Both the position numbers and the translations under genes were made by a program. The notes under the pieces were generated by a model. The model searched no databases, was not told the DNA's origin, and saw only the letters and a program-made list of their open reading frames with translations. Source: B1 sp034439755 (lineage in GTDB: Bacteria > Bacteroidota > Bacteroidia > UKL13-3). Taken from it: a DNA stretch of 64,000 bases. Where the stretch lies: assembly GCA_034439755.1 (NCBI GenBank), contig JAWXAZ010000077.1:1-64000 (forward strand). The letters are read 5' to 3'. This document shows, one piece after another, positions 53,169 to 62,282 of this stretch; positions within the stretch are counted from its first letter, which is position 1; each line of letters starts with the position of its first letter.

Positions 53169-55760
53169 CTATTCTGGCTTGCCTAAAACAATATTCTTAT
53201 CAATATCTAGCAATAATGGCCTTAAGTTTTTACTTTGCGGATAATATTGTAAACCCAGCTCTGCCGCTTGTTTAGCCGCCACATATTCTTTGTCTATAAA
53301 CAAGGTATAGGCAAGTATCTCATACATGTTTTCGTTTTGAGGAAACCTGCTCAAAAACATATTGGCATATCGCACCGTTTCACTTGTCAATTTTAAATCG
53401 AAACAAGTCTTAGCCAACTCCTCCAAAACAAACAAATTACTGCTATCGAGTTGGTAACAATTATCTAAATATTTTTTGGCTGAACCAAACTCATTTTTCT
53501 GGATATACAAACGGGCTAAATCGAAATTAGCATTAAAGTAAGATGGGTAGATATTGATGGATTTAATGAATGCCTCTTCGGCTTGGTTTAACAAGGCAAA
53601 TTGCTCCTGCTGAGGTTTTGAGTGCGATTTGCTTAACTCGTTCATACAGGTAAGTGCATACATGTGGTTTGCATAAGCACTCTCGCTTAAATCTTCCATA
53701 TCGTGTTCCATTAAAACCAACGGACTCTTCCAATTGGCGTTTCTAGCAATGGTTCGGGCAGAGAATACAAGCATCACCAACATTAAACCTAATTCCCAAA
53801 ATCCAATCTTCTTAAAATTGAGACTGGGTTTATAGGGCATAATTGCAGCTACAACAAGCAAGCAAAAACCAGCAGAAGCCGTAAATGCTAGTCGTTCTCC
53901 AACCATACCAGCCACCAATTCTACCCAATTGCTAAATAAAAATAAACTAATGAGCAGCCACCAGAAACCAATAAGCAAAAACTTATTGCCACGCATATTA
54001 AATAAAACAAAAGCCAAAAGAAGGGCAAGAACAACAAGCCAAAACCAAAAGTTGGCATCAGAAAAACTGCTGGTTTTTACCTTGGCATAACCGTAGTAAA
54101 ACAACAGTTCATGCGGAAAAGCGAGCACGCGCATATACTCCCCAAGTGTAGTAATACCAGTAGTAAATTTGGCCTCCATGGTTTGGTTTCCAATCAAAGT
54201 GTTCTCTACATAGCTTAAACTTCTTCCTTCGCTTAATTCGCCCTCATTTATATTAGATTGACTTATTTGAATGTGCTCACCCGCCACTACCCTGTCAATT
54301 TTTAATCCATCTACATAATTATTGAAAGCTGTTTTTTGGGTGTCAGCGAAAAAGGCAATTGGCACAAGAAACAACAACAATAACAACTCAGTGCGAAATT
54401 TACGACCCAAAAAGGCATCAAGTTTATACGCCCATATTAAGTGAAAAGTAGTGATTCCTATTACCAAATTAAAATAATTCAGGCGAAAAAAAGCAAATGA
54501 AACAAGCAGGTTAAATAACATTACACCTATGCAAATTAGCTTATTTTTTGTTGCAAAATAAACCACTATCGCCATGTTAAAAATAAGAAAAAGATTTCCC
54601 AGTTTAAACTTATAAATCAATATAAAACCCAATGTAAGAATGAAATTCAAAAATAGAATTGGTTCAAACTTTTTATTCTTTAGCAAAGGAATTATCGCAA
54701 GCGAACTGAGCAGAAATGCTATTTGCGATAATGCTTTTATATCGAGGGCATAGGCAACTGCCAAAAGCTGAGCTGAAAATAGGATTAAATAAATTGACTT
54801 GTAATTATGTTGAACAAATAAAATTGCCATAAAAATAGAAGCAAGCACAAAAAACAAATAATCCTCCAAGTAAATAGATGCTGCACTAAACAAAATAGAC
54901 AGGCAAACCAAACTCAATTCCCAAATCTTTAATCCCACTGGGGTATTTAGGCTATTATAGATGAAGCTGCGCTTTTCATATAAAACCAAAAGCACCAAAA
55001 ACAAAATAGGCGTAAACATGAGCAAAAGCATGCGTTGCCAAATAAAATCGGCTGCTAATAATCCTGCTACAATTGCCAATAAAAGGCCAATGATTACTGA
55101 AGTTTTAAGCTCCAGAGATTTTATATAAATCAACACCAAAGGCATCACAAAAACCATGGGATAGATAGATTTTTTAGACAATAAGCCAATGGCAAAAAAC
55201 AAGGCAGCAAACAAAATATGGCGCCAATTATTATGTGAAACAAATTTATTTAACTGTATAAACGAAAGGATCAAAAAAACAAAGGCCAAAAGCTCATCCC
55301 TATTTTTTATGCTGGCAACCGCTTCCGAATGTATGGGATGAATACCAAAAATTAAGGCTGCCAAAAAGGCCCATAGCAATGCTTTTGGTTCGAACCAATT
55401 TGAGAGAATTTTAAAAAACCCAAAGACTCCAACCAAATAAATAAGGAGATTTATAAAATGACTAACCCCAGGCTTCTCACCAAATAGCTGATGCTCTATC
55501 GCAAAGCTTAGGTGCGTAATGGGCCGATACCCAAAATTTATATCGGCATTATTGGTATAATAAGAGCTGCTAAAAATACGCCAAATGGACTTTAAACCCT
55601 TTGAAGTAAGGGGGTGGTTATTAGTAACTAAGTTATCGTCGAAATTATATCCGTTAAACAAAGTATTCGCAAAAACAATAAAAATTAAGGTCACCAATAA
55701 AAGGCTATAATGCTTAAAATTCCAGATAGTAGGCTCAATTGCCATTTGTTTTTTACTCAT
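53169..55760 (-). CDS. TMTC-like membrane protein with C-terminal TPRs
   Basis: An 863-residue protein. NGYNFDDNLVTNNHPLTSKG and YRPITHLSFAIEHQLFGE are the first-loop blocks of the O-mannosyltransferase-like TMTC family, and FGIHPIHSEAVASIKNRDELLAF continues it. About a dozen or more membrane helices follow up to about residue 690. The last 160 residues hold three to four TPR-type helix pairs (ARLYIQKNEFGSAKKYLDNC). Such proteins transfer sugars from a lipid carrier to proteins or glycans outside the membrane. Here the role is inferred. It precedes the GT-like gene at 55777 on the same strand in reverse order, 16 bases apart. Confidence 0.75.
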   Translation of the reverse strand: MSKKQMAIEPTIWNFKHYSLLLVTLIFIVFANTLFNGYNFDDNLVTNNHPLTSKGLKSIWRIFSSSYYTNNADINFGYRPITHLSFAIEHQLFGEKPGVSHFINLLIYLVGVFGFFKILSNWFEPKALLWAFLAALIFGIHPIHSEAVASIKNRDELLAFVFLILSFIQLNKFVSHNNWRHILFAALFFAIGLLSKKSIYPMVFVMPLVLIYIKSLELKTSVIIGLLLAIVAGLLAADFIWQRMLLLMFTPILFLVLLVLYEKRSFIYNSLNTPVGLKIWELSLVCLSILFSAASIYLEDYLFFVLASIFMAILFVQHNYKSIYLILFSAQLLAVAYALDIKALSQIAFLLSSLAIIPLLKNKKFEPILFLNFILTLGFILIYKFKLGNLFLIFNMAIVVYFATKNKLICIGVMLFNLLVSFAFFRLNYFNLVIGITTFHLIWAYKLDAFLGRKFRTELLLLLFLVPIAFFADTQKTAFNNYVDGLKIDRVVAGEHIQISQSNINEGELSEGRSLSYVENTLIGNQTMEAKFTTGITTLGEYMRVLAFPHELLFYYGYAKVKTSSFSDANFWFWLVVLALLLAFVLFNMRGNKFLLIGFWWLLISLFLFSNWVELVAGMVGERLAFTASAGFCLLVVAAIMPYKPSLNFKKIGFWELGLMLVMLVFSARTIARNANWKSPLVLMEHDMEDLSESAYANHMYALTCMNELSKSHSKPQQEQFALLNQAEEAFIKSINIYPSYFNANFDLARLYIQKNEFGSAKKYLDNCYQLDSSNLFVLEELAKTCFDLKLTSETVRYANMFLSRFPQNENMYEILAYTLFIDKEYVAAKQAAELGLQYYPQSKNLRPLLLDIDKNIVLGKPE
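55385..55398. repeat. Palindrome TTGGTTCGAACCAA, copy 2
   Basis: A perfect 14-base palindrome inside the TMTC-like gene, where it encodes Asn-Trp-Phe-Glu-Pro-Lys. The first copy (25079) encodes a different peptide in another frame. Confidence 0.7.
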
Positions 55761-55776
55761 TTACGAGGCTTTAAAA

Positions 55777-56676
55777 TCACTCAAATAAACGAAGCAAGTT
55801 CCACTTTACATAATTTAAATAAGCAGCCCACTCGTACCACCTGCTTTTATTGCTATTTTGATTATACGATGGGTTAAATTTTTTAAGGTGCGTTACATAC
55901 TTTTCATACTCTTCATGTAATGGATGTGCTAGGCGAGAAAAACGCGTTAAACTAATGTGTGCAAAATGAATAAAAACTAAGTCAAATTCATTAATCTTAA
56001 CCATTCTATTAACAAGGTCTCTTTTTAGCTCGTAATTGCTTGCATTCCAACCAGCCAAATTATAGCCTTTATTTTTCAACACATAAACATCATCAAATTC
56101 GATGGGCATCAAATCCAAGTATTTTTGATCGTCGAACAAGCCCCTTTGATAGGCCTTTTTTAGGTTGTACAAACAACAATTTGCCCACCATTCTAGTGCC
56201 TCAGCGCCACTCCTATTTACGCCCATAAAACCTGCATTATACAGGCCAACACGGTAACTTGCCTCAAGCCAATTTTGCTCTTTTTCTGAACTAGCAAGAT
56301 AAAAATGAGGTGTTAAAACTACCGCATGCTTATCTAATAATTCGCTCACAAAAACAGGGTCACCATAGAAATAAATATCATTGTCTACATATACAATCTT
56401 TTCAAAATCATTTAATAAATGCAACAAAAAAACAGACTTTAATCCCCACCTTAATTTGTCTGATTTATGCTTGTATTTAGCAAGCATTTTTGCCCCCAAT
56501 TCGGTCTCTACCAATTCTTGCAATGGGTAAAGTTTGACATTGTGTGGCTTGGCAGCAAAATTAAACGAATCTATCACCAAAACATGCAAGGAAAACCCAA
56601 ATACCGCTAAACTCTCGGCTAAGGCATAAGTTTTATAAAGATGAGATGAGCTAGTTATACTGCAAAATTGTAACAC
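55777..56676 (-). CDS. Putative glycosyltransferase, GT8-like
   Basis: A 299-residue protein. KIVYVDNDIYFYGDPV (about residues 91-106) is a DxD-type motif typical of GT-A enzymes, and YNAGFMGVNRSGAEALEWW a second block. The start is GTG (VLQFCSITSSSHL read as Met); no ATG precedes it in frame. It is the first gene of the minus-strand pair with the TMTC-like gene, and divergent from the carbamoyltransferase gene across 40 bases. It probably adds a sugar in the cytoplasm. Confidence 0.65.
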   Translation of the reverse strand: MLQFCSITSSSHLYKTYALAESLAVFGFSLHVLVIDSFNFAAKPHNVKLYPLQELVETELGAKMLAKYKHKSDKLRWGLKSVFLLHLLNDFEKIVYVDNDIYFYGDPVFVSELLDKHAVVLTPHFYLASSEKEQNWLEASYRVGLYNAGFMGVNRSGAEALEWWANCCLYNLKKAYQRGLFDDQKYLDLMPIEFDDVYVLKNKGYNLAGWNASNYELKRDLVNRMVKINEFDLVFIHFAHISLTRFSRLAHPLHEEYEKYVTHLKKFNPSYNQNSNKSRWYEWAAYLNYVKWNLLRLFE

Positions 56677-56701
56677 AATTTTTTTTAAAGCGAATATAAA
56701 T

Positions 56702-56709
56702 TATTTTTG
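56702..56709 (+). promoter_or_regulatory. Possible -7 box of the carbamoyltransferase gene
   Basis: TATTTTTG fits TAnnTTTG and ends seven bases before the ATG at 56717. No convincing -33 element is found 19-21 bases upstream. Confidence 0.35.
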
Positions 56710-56716
56710 GTGTAAT

Positions 56717-58513
56717 ATGAGAATCCTTGGCATTTCATCGTTTTACCACGATTCGGCCGCCGCTTTAATCAACGATGGCGTGGTGGTTGCTGCTGCCCAA
56801 GAAGAACGTTTTACAGAGATAAAAAACGATTCTAACTTCCCCAATCAAGCTATTTCATTTTGCTTAACAAAGGCACAAATTAATGCCTCCGATTTAGATG
56901 CCATTGTTTTCTACGACAAACCTTTTTTAAAGTTTGAACGAATCCTAGAATCCTATATCAACACGGCCCCAACATCCTGGATTTCCTTTATCAAAAGCAT
57001 GCCAATTTGGTTAACACAAAAAGTGTTTCAAAAATCACTTATCAAAAAGGCAATAAAAAAATTAGACCCAAGCATCAATTGGAAAAAGACCCAGTTGCTT
57101 TTTTCCAACCACCATTTATCACATGCTGCTAGTGCATATTACGCTTCTCCTTTTACAGATGCAGCCATCTTAACCATTGATGGCGTAGGCGAGTGGGCCA
57201 CAGCATCCATCTCTCATGGAAGCTCCAATAAAATCTTATCCCTCAAAGAAATGCATTACCCTCATTCCTTGGGTTTACTATATTCGGCTTTCACCTATTA
57301 CCTTGGTTTTGAAGTCAATTCGGGCGAATATAAGGTAATGGGATTGGCTCCCTATGCCAGCGTAAACGACGACTTGGTTCAGCAATACTTGGCACTTATT
57401 AAGGCAAACTTAGTTAACTTATTTAACGACGGATCCATTGGTCTGAACCAAACATATTTTAAGTATAATACATCCTTGCGCATGACCAATGACTTGCGTT
57501 TTGAAAAATTGTTTGGATTCAAGCGAAGAGAAAAAAACGAGGAATTAAATCGCCAACATTGGGCATTGGCTCAAGCCTTGCAACTAATGCTAGAAGAATG
57601 TGTTCTTAAAATGGCCGCTTACGCCAAAGAAATTACAGGAGCAAAAAACCTCTGCCTAGCAGGAGGCGTTGCGTTAAACGGAGTGGCAAATGGCAAAATA
57701 CAAGAAGCCAACTTGTTTGAGCAAATATACATTCAACCTGCTGCTGGAGATGCTGGCGCAGCCTTAGGGGCGGCATGGGCGGCCTACTATTTGCACTTTA
57801 ACAAAAACAGAAAAATATGCTTGCCAGATGCCATGCATGGCGCTTTGCTAGGACCCAATTATTCTGCATTAGAAATTACCATTGCCCTAGAGGAAGCAAA
57901 ACTAAATTACCAACTACTAACCGCCCAATTACTTGAAGAGGCTGTTGTAAAAAGATTGTTAGATGGCAAAGTTATAGGTTGGTTCGAAGGACGCATGGAA
58001 TTTGGACCTCGCGCACTGGGCGCTAGAAGCATTATTGCCAATCCATTGTTGCCAGAAATGCAATCTAAGCTGAACCAAAAGGTTAAAAAAAGAGAAAGCT
58101 TTAGGCCTTTTGCACCCATATTGCTTATAGAGGAATTTGAAAAACTCTTTGGTCAAAAACACCATTCCCCATATATGCTAATGGTGCATAAAATATTAAC
58201 GGCCTACCGCATAAACCAAGATTCAAAAGAGACCGCCATCCTTGAAATCATTAACCAGAAACGCTCCCTTTTACCTGCTATTACCCATGTAGATTATTCC
58301 TCCCGCATTCAAACTATTAACGAAAACAGCAATCCAGGTATTCGCAATATTTTGTATGCTTTCAAGAAAGCAACAGGCTATGGTGTGCTTATAAACACAA
58401 GTTTTAATGTAAATAATATGCCCATCGTTTGTAACCCAAAACAGGCCATTGATTGTTTTAAAAATACTGACATAGATTGCCTAGTTTTGGATGGTCATTT
58501 AATTGATAAATAA
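56717..58513 (+). CDS. O-carbamoyltransferase, NodU/CmcH/TobZ family
   Basis: A 598-residue two-domain enzyme. The N-terminal ILGISSFYHDSAAALI and QEERFTEIKND are Kae1-like domain motifs. HHLSHAASAYY (His132, 133 and 136) binds the metal. GGVALNGVANGK and FEGRMEFGPRALGARS (about 420-440) belong to the ATP-dependent second half. It converts carbamoyl phosphate and ATP into carbamoyl-AMP and transfers the group to a hydroxyl of a sugar or natural product. It is immediately followed by a DUF5989 gene (no gap) and an SxtJ-like gene, a known trio. It contains three TTGGTTCAG words. Confidence 0.92.
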   Translation: MRILGISSFYHDSAAALINDGVVVAAAQEERFTEIKNDSNFPNQAISFCLTKAQINASDLDAIVFYDKPFLKFERILESYINTAPTSWISFIKSMPIWLTQKVFQKSLIKKAIKKLDPSINWKKTQLLFSNHHLSHAASAYYASPFTDAAILTIDGVGEWATASISHGSSNKILSLKEMHYPHSLGLLYSAFTYYLGFEVNSGEYKVMGLAPYASVNDDLVQQYLALIKANLVNLFNDGSIGLNQTYFKYNTSLRMTNDLRFEKLFGFKRREKNEELNRQHWALAQALQLMLEECVLKMAAYAKEITGAKNLCLAGGVALNGVANGKIQEANLFEQIYIQPAAGDAGAALGAAWAAYYLHFNKNRKICLPDAMHGALLGPNYSALEITIALEEAKLNYQLLTAQLLEEAVVKRLLDGKVIGWFEGRMEFGPRALGARSIIANPLLPEMQSKLNQKVKKRESFRPFAPILLIEEFEKLFGQKHHSPYMLMVHKILTAYRINQDSKETAILEIINQKRSLLPAITHVDYSSRIQTINENSNPGIRNILYAFKKATGYGVLINTSFNVNNMPIVCNPKQAIDCFKNTDIDCLVLDGHLIDK

Positions 58514-58663
58514 ATGGAATTTTTATCTGACTTGTTTGCCTTTTTAAAACACCAAAAAAAATGGTGGCTGATTCCAATAATATTGGCCCTATTGTTGGCT
58601 GGTGCACTCATTGTTTCGGTTGAAGGAACTGCTGTTGCAACCTTTATATATCCCTTGTTTTAA
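58514..58663 (+). CDS. DUF5989 small membrane protein
   Basis: A 49-residue product starting MEFLSDLFAFLKHQKKWW, then one membrane helix (IPIILALLLAGALIV) and ending FIYPLF. This is the DUF5989 pattern. The ATG follows the carbamoyltransferase stop with no base between, and the last base of its stop is the first base of the next ATG. The family is found between carbamoyltransferase and SxtJ genes in many genomes. Its role is unknown; an anchor for the enzyme at the membrane is plausible. Confidence 0.85.
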   Translation: MEFLSDLFAFLKHQKKWWLIPIILALLLAGALIVSVEGTAVATFIYPLF

Positions 58664-59001
58664 TGAGCAAAAGGCAGGTACATATTCAGATTCTTATCAT
58701 AAGTTTAGGCTTTTGCTTCTTAGGATATTGGCTACATATTTCGAGTTTATACTTAGTTTCGTTTTTAATTTTAGGGAGCCTTTTAAACTTTAAATTGGCA
58801 AATATCCTCGTAAAAACATGGCTTCTAATTGGTAAAAAATTAGGCGCTGTCAATAGCGTTATTTGGCTAAGTCTCTTGTATTTTTTTCTGTTATGGCCAC
58901 TCGCCATTATTAAAAAAATATTTAGTTCAAAACAAGCTAAAAACACCCATAGCAATTGGCAAGACACGCCCCCTATCTCCCATTTTAAAAGGCCCTTTTA
59001 G
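58663..59001 (+). CDS. SxtJ-family membrane protein
   Basis: A 112-residue protein with two helical hairpins (QILIISLGFCFLGYWLHIS; LVSFLILGSLLNF; VIWLSLLYFFLLWPLAIIKKI). The short basic C-terminal tail ends SNWQDTPPISHFKRPF. The shape and position directly after DUF5989 and carbamoyltransferase fit the SxtJ family named from saxitoxin clusters. Function is unknown. Its stop overlaps the stop of the convergent SGNH gene by four bases. Confidence 0.75.
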   Translation: MSKRQVHIQILIISLGFCFLGYWLHISSLYLVSFLILGSLLNFKLANILVKTWLLIGKKLGAVNSVIWLSLLYFFLLWPLAIIKKIFSSKQAKNTHSNWQDTPPISHFKRPF

Positions 59002-59984
59002 TGCAAATCCTTGCAGGCATATTTATATACTAAATCGCCCAATTTCTGGTATCCCAACGAGTTAAAATGGCCATTTTCCTGCCAACTATATTGCAAATAA
59101 TTATGGCTGTTTATGCCCAGTTGAAATTCATCACTAATGTCTGTTACAAAATCTAGTTTTGCTAATTCCACAAATAATTGATTGCTCACCTTATTTTGAA
59201 GCTTTAACTCGTGCGGACAAAGTTGCAACACAACAGTATATACAATGCCATTGGCCTTGCACCATTCATTCGTTTTAATCAATTCGTCTTTAATCAAACC
59301 AATGGCAAACACCTCATTTCCTGTCATTACAAGATTACTGTTATAGCCCAAAACTTTATGAACAAATGCCCTAACGATGTGAAAATATTTATAATAAATC
59401 TCCCAACGAGGGCCAATTTTTCCGCTTGTAGTTCCATCCATATTAAACCTTTCGCTTCCGCCAAACCAAAGCACATCTTCTACATCGCTGGCATTAACGC
59501 ATTCAATTACTTTAACTGGTTTCATCTTCATCAAACCAGAGCTAAGCCACTGGTGATTAAAAAACACGTCGCTGCCACAAGCACCAGCATTATAAAACCT
59601 ATACTTGCTTTTACCATTGAGCTTACTCAGATATCCAATTCGCTTAACCCAAGAACTGTCGAAAGGAGCGCCATCGCCCTCGGTAAAAGAATCTCCCAAA
59701 CAAAGAACTTTTAGGGTGCTTGTATCAGCAACAAAACTATCTAAAGCCATTTCTCGTAAACCAAACTCGTTATACGCATTTTGATACCTAAACTCAGGCT
59801 GGGTATAGTCTACTGTTTTGTTGGGTTTCCAATGATGCAACCAAGTTCCTCTGCTCTGGTGATACCGATAATAATACTCCCCAACAACTCGCTCATTGGA
59901 TGTTTTAAACTTGCCACTGATGCGAATTAAAATTTCTGCAATGGCAAAAAATAGCACAATTGAAAATAAGACTTTTTTAACCAT
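58998..59984 (-). CDS. SGNH-hydrolase-like exported protein, paralogue
   Basis: A 328-residue protein with an N-terminal signal-anchor (VLFSIVLFFAIAEILI). The catalytic serine is Ser99 in CLGDSFTEGDG, and AGACGSDVFF and CVNASDVED are the Gly and Asn blocks. The order and spacing equal those of the protein at 46174-47181, including YNE.G.RE (about 71) and GTTSGKIGP, so they are paralogues. SGNH enzymes of this kind modify glycans by acyl transfer or removal. It converges on the SxtJ gene (four-base overlap) and could act on the carbamoylated product. Confidence 0.82.
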   Translation of the reverse strand: MVKKVLFSIVLFFAIAEILIRISGKFKTSNERVVGEYYYRYHQSRGTWLHHWKPNKTVDYTQPEFRYQNAYNEFGLREMALDSFVADTSTLKVLCLGDSFTEGDGAPFDSSWVKRIGYLSKLNGKSKYRFYNAGACGSDVFFNHQWLSSGLMKMKPVKVIECVNASDVEDVLWFGGSERFNMDGTTSGKIGPRWEIYYKYFHIVRAFVHKVLGYNSNLVMTGNEVFAIGLIKDELIKTNEWCKANGIVYTVVLQLCPHELKLQNKVSNQLFVELAKLDFVTDISDEFQLGINSHNYLQYSWQENGHFNSLGYQKLGDLVYKYACKDLH

Positions 59985-60178
59985 ATTGGTGCATAGATAT
60001 TAAATAACATTCTCAAATTTAACTTTTATCAAAATTTAAACAAAGTTATATGCTAAACCAAACGCTAGCTCCTTAGAATCAGTGAAACTTATAAGTTATT
60101 GCACTTTAAACGCAATTCATTTAGCAGGGCTTAATTTTACTTTTGCTTAGTAATTATACAAAATTAAAACAAGCAAGT

Positions 60179-61879
60179 ATGTTAAACAATTTACAAAATA
60201 AATTTTCCAAATATGCCAGTTCTGGCAATTTGAAGCGATATTTATTTGTACTCCTTCTTCCTTTGATCGTTTTCAATGTAAATGGTCAAACCAAAGAGCG
60301 CAAATGGAATGTGGGCGTGTCTGGCGGATTCAATATCTATGCGGGCGACTTAGGTAATAGCATTACCGATTTTACCTATGATGTGTTTAGACAAAACCCT
60401 ACTTTTGGATTAGACTTTTCAAGGTACCTTAATAAGTCTTTTGATCTTTCTTTAATGGGCAGTTTGGGTTCATTTGGGTATTACTATCCAAAATCTAACA
60501 CAGTATTTAAAGGAACAATGGCCCATGGCAACCTAAACTTACGGTATAAATTTAATAATGGTTATTTATTAGCCGAGGACAGTCGCCTTTCACCATACAT
60601 CTTTGCTGGTTATGGCGCTAGTCAGTTTACAGGAAGCAAAATTAATAACAACATGGATTATCCAGTTGTTGGTGGTGCTGGATTAAACTTAAGATTCACA
60701 GAGGCAATCAGTTTCTTTTATCAATTTACTTATGGCTATATGAGTACTGCGCATAATAACCCGGAGGTAGTGCCTTACGTTGCACCAACTGGCAACGACC
60801 AATTTTTTCTTAACATGTTTGGCTTAAGATTTAACTTAGGTGCAGGTAAAGATGAAGACAAAGATGGAATAGCAGATAAAAAAGATTTGTGCGCTAATAC
60901 ACCTGCCAATACAAAGGTAGATGCTAACGGCTGCCCACTAGATTCTGATAAAGACGGTGTAGTAGACAGTGAAGATCATTGTCCCGATATTTTTGGTTCA
61001 ACGCTTACTTTTGGCTGCCCAGACATGGACAAAGATGGCATTGCAGATAAAGATGATCAGTGTCCTAATGAGCCTGGTGTGCTAGAGTTTAATGGTTGCC
61101 CAGATACCGATGGCGATGGCATCATTGATAGCAAAGACAAATGTCCAAATGTAAAAGGAATACTTGCCTTAGATGGTTGCCCAGATTCGGATGGCGATGG
61201 TATTAAAGACGAGGATGATATGTGTCCTAATGTATTTGGAGTTATCTTGTTTAAAGGTTGTCCAGACACCGATGGTGATGGCATAGAAGATTCAAAAGAC
61301 ATGTGCCCTACTTTAAAAGGTCCTGCAAGCACAAATGGTTGCCCAGATACAGATAACGATGGTGTTAACGATGGCATAGACAAGTGTCCCAAATTAGCTG
61401 GTAGTCCGGCCCACAGTGGTTGCCCAGATACAGATGCTGATGGCATATTCGACGATATTGACCGTTGCATCACCATTCCAGGTACCATGGCAAACGATGG
61501 TTGCCCTGAGATTAAATTGGAAACAAAGAAACTATTTGAAAAGGCCTTACAAGGCATACAATTTGAGACTGGAAAAGATGTAATTAAGCCAGTTTCTTTC
61601 CCAATCTTGGATGCCATTGTGAAGGTAATGAAAGATAATCCTAGTTATAAATTGGTAATCGACGGACATACAGATGATGTTGGTGAAGATGCTATGAACT
61701 TAACCCTATCTGAGAACCGTGCCGCTTCGGTAGTTAAATACTTAATTGGTCGCGGAGTTAATCCAATGCGCTTAACCTCTAACGGTTACGGCGAATCAAA
61801 GCCAGTTGATACCAACTTAACAGATAAAGGAAGAACACGCAATAGAAGAGTAGAATTTAAGGTAGAATTTATGCAATAA
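60179..61879 (+). CDS. OmpA-family protein with TSP3 repeats
   Basis: A 566-residue outer-membrane protein from the ATG at 60179 (the frame is open to 60143 but adds no signal sequence). A signal peptide ends near NVNGQ. Residues about 40-230 form a beta barrel. Eight calcium-type TSP3 repeats (DKDGIADKKDLC; DTDGDGIIDSKDKC) lie between about 235 and 445. The OmpA peptidoglycan domain is FETGKDVIKPV, GHTDDVGEDAMN and LSENRAASVV, with RTRNRRVEF at the end. It anchors the outer membrane to the wall. An antisense frame through the repeats is only a shadow. Confidence 0.93.
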   Translation: MLNNLQNKFSKYASSGNLKRYLFVLLLPLIVFNVNGQTKERKWNVGVSGGFNIYAGDLGNSITDFTYDVFRQNPTFGLDFSRYLNKSFDLSLMGSLGSFGYYYPKSNTVFKGTMAHGNLNLRYKFNNGYLLAEDSRLSPYIFAGYGASQFTGSKINNNMDYPVVGGAGLNLRFTEAISFFYQFTYGYMSTAHNNPEVVPYVAPTGNDQFFLNMFGLRFNLGAGKDEDKDGIADKKDLCANTPANTKVDANGCPLDSDKDGVVDSEDHCPDIFGSTLTFGCPDMDKDGIADKDDQCPNEPGVLEFNGCPDTDGDGIIDSKDKCPNVKGILALDGCPDSDGDGIKDEDDMCPNVFGVILFKGCPDTDGDGIEDSKDMCPTLKGPASTNGCPDTDNDGVNDGIDKCPKLAGSPAHSGCPDTDADGIFDDIDRCITIPGTMANDGCPEIKLETKKLFEKALQGIQFETGKDVIKPVSFPILDAIVKVMKDNPSYKLVIDGHTDDVGEDAMNLTLSENRAASVVKYLIGRGVNPMRLTSNGYGESKPVDTNLTDKGRTRNRRVEFKVEFMQ

Positions 61880-61910
61880 GCATAACTATAGGTTAGATTA
61901 GTTTGGTAAA

Positions 61911-61945
61911 AAGAGCTTGTTCTTCATTGAACAGGCTCTTTTTTT
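61911..61945 (+). terminator. Terminator of the OmpA gene
   Basis: AAGAGCTTGTTC (61911-61922) pairs with GAACAGGCTCTT (61929-61940) with one G-T pair, followed by a run of T. It lies 32 bases after the stop. Confidence 0.9.
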
Positions 61946-62282
61946 GCACTAAAATAAGCGTGTAAAAAAGCTTTTAAATACAAAACCAACCTTCAACCTT
62001 TTACTTTAGTTTAACCATTAATAATCTTTAGCAACTTTAACCCAACTAAATCAAATCGTTCGGTTTTTCAAACCTCCTATTGATTAATTTGGGTTAAATT
62101 AGATTAATCCAATGGCAATTTGATTTAAGTGTGGTGGTTGTTGCCCAAATAAAAATAAGCAAGGCCCTAAAGCGCTTACAAGAGGCCTATAAAAAAGAAA
62201 ATCCCAATAAAAATATGGGATTCCTTAAGACAAATATTTATACTGCTAGAAGACATCCTGAAAGGATATCATGCAAGGTGAA
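61946..62282. other. Intergenic gap after the OmpA terminator
   Basis: The 337 bases contain no gene I can support. A 51-codon frame starting with GTG (62131-62286) reads VVVVAQIKISKALKRL; it overlaps the stop of the opposite gene and is likely chance. The end of the gap holds a minus-strand terminator. Confidence 0.4.
62191..62222 (-). terminator. Terminator of the minus-strand stress group
   Basis: AATCCCA (62200-62206) and TGGGATT (62216-62222) form a 7-base stem. On the minus strand it is followed by TTCTTTTTT. It ends transcription about 60 bases after the stop at 62283. Confidence 0.6.

Noticed and set aside
56717..59001. A saxitoxin gene cluster
   Set aside because: Only the carbamoyltransferase, DUF5989 and SxtJ genes match; the polyketide-like SxtA and amidinotransferase genes are absent and the trio is widespread in non-producers.
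61057..61617. A 186-codon open frame on the minus strand, rich in Ser, Pro and Gly
   Set aside because: It is antisense to the TSP3 repeats of the OmpA gene; the repeat codons produce a long stop-free frame and repetitive residues. No start signal or sensible protein is seen.
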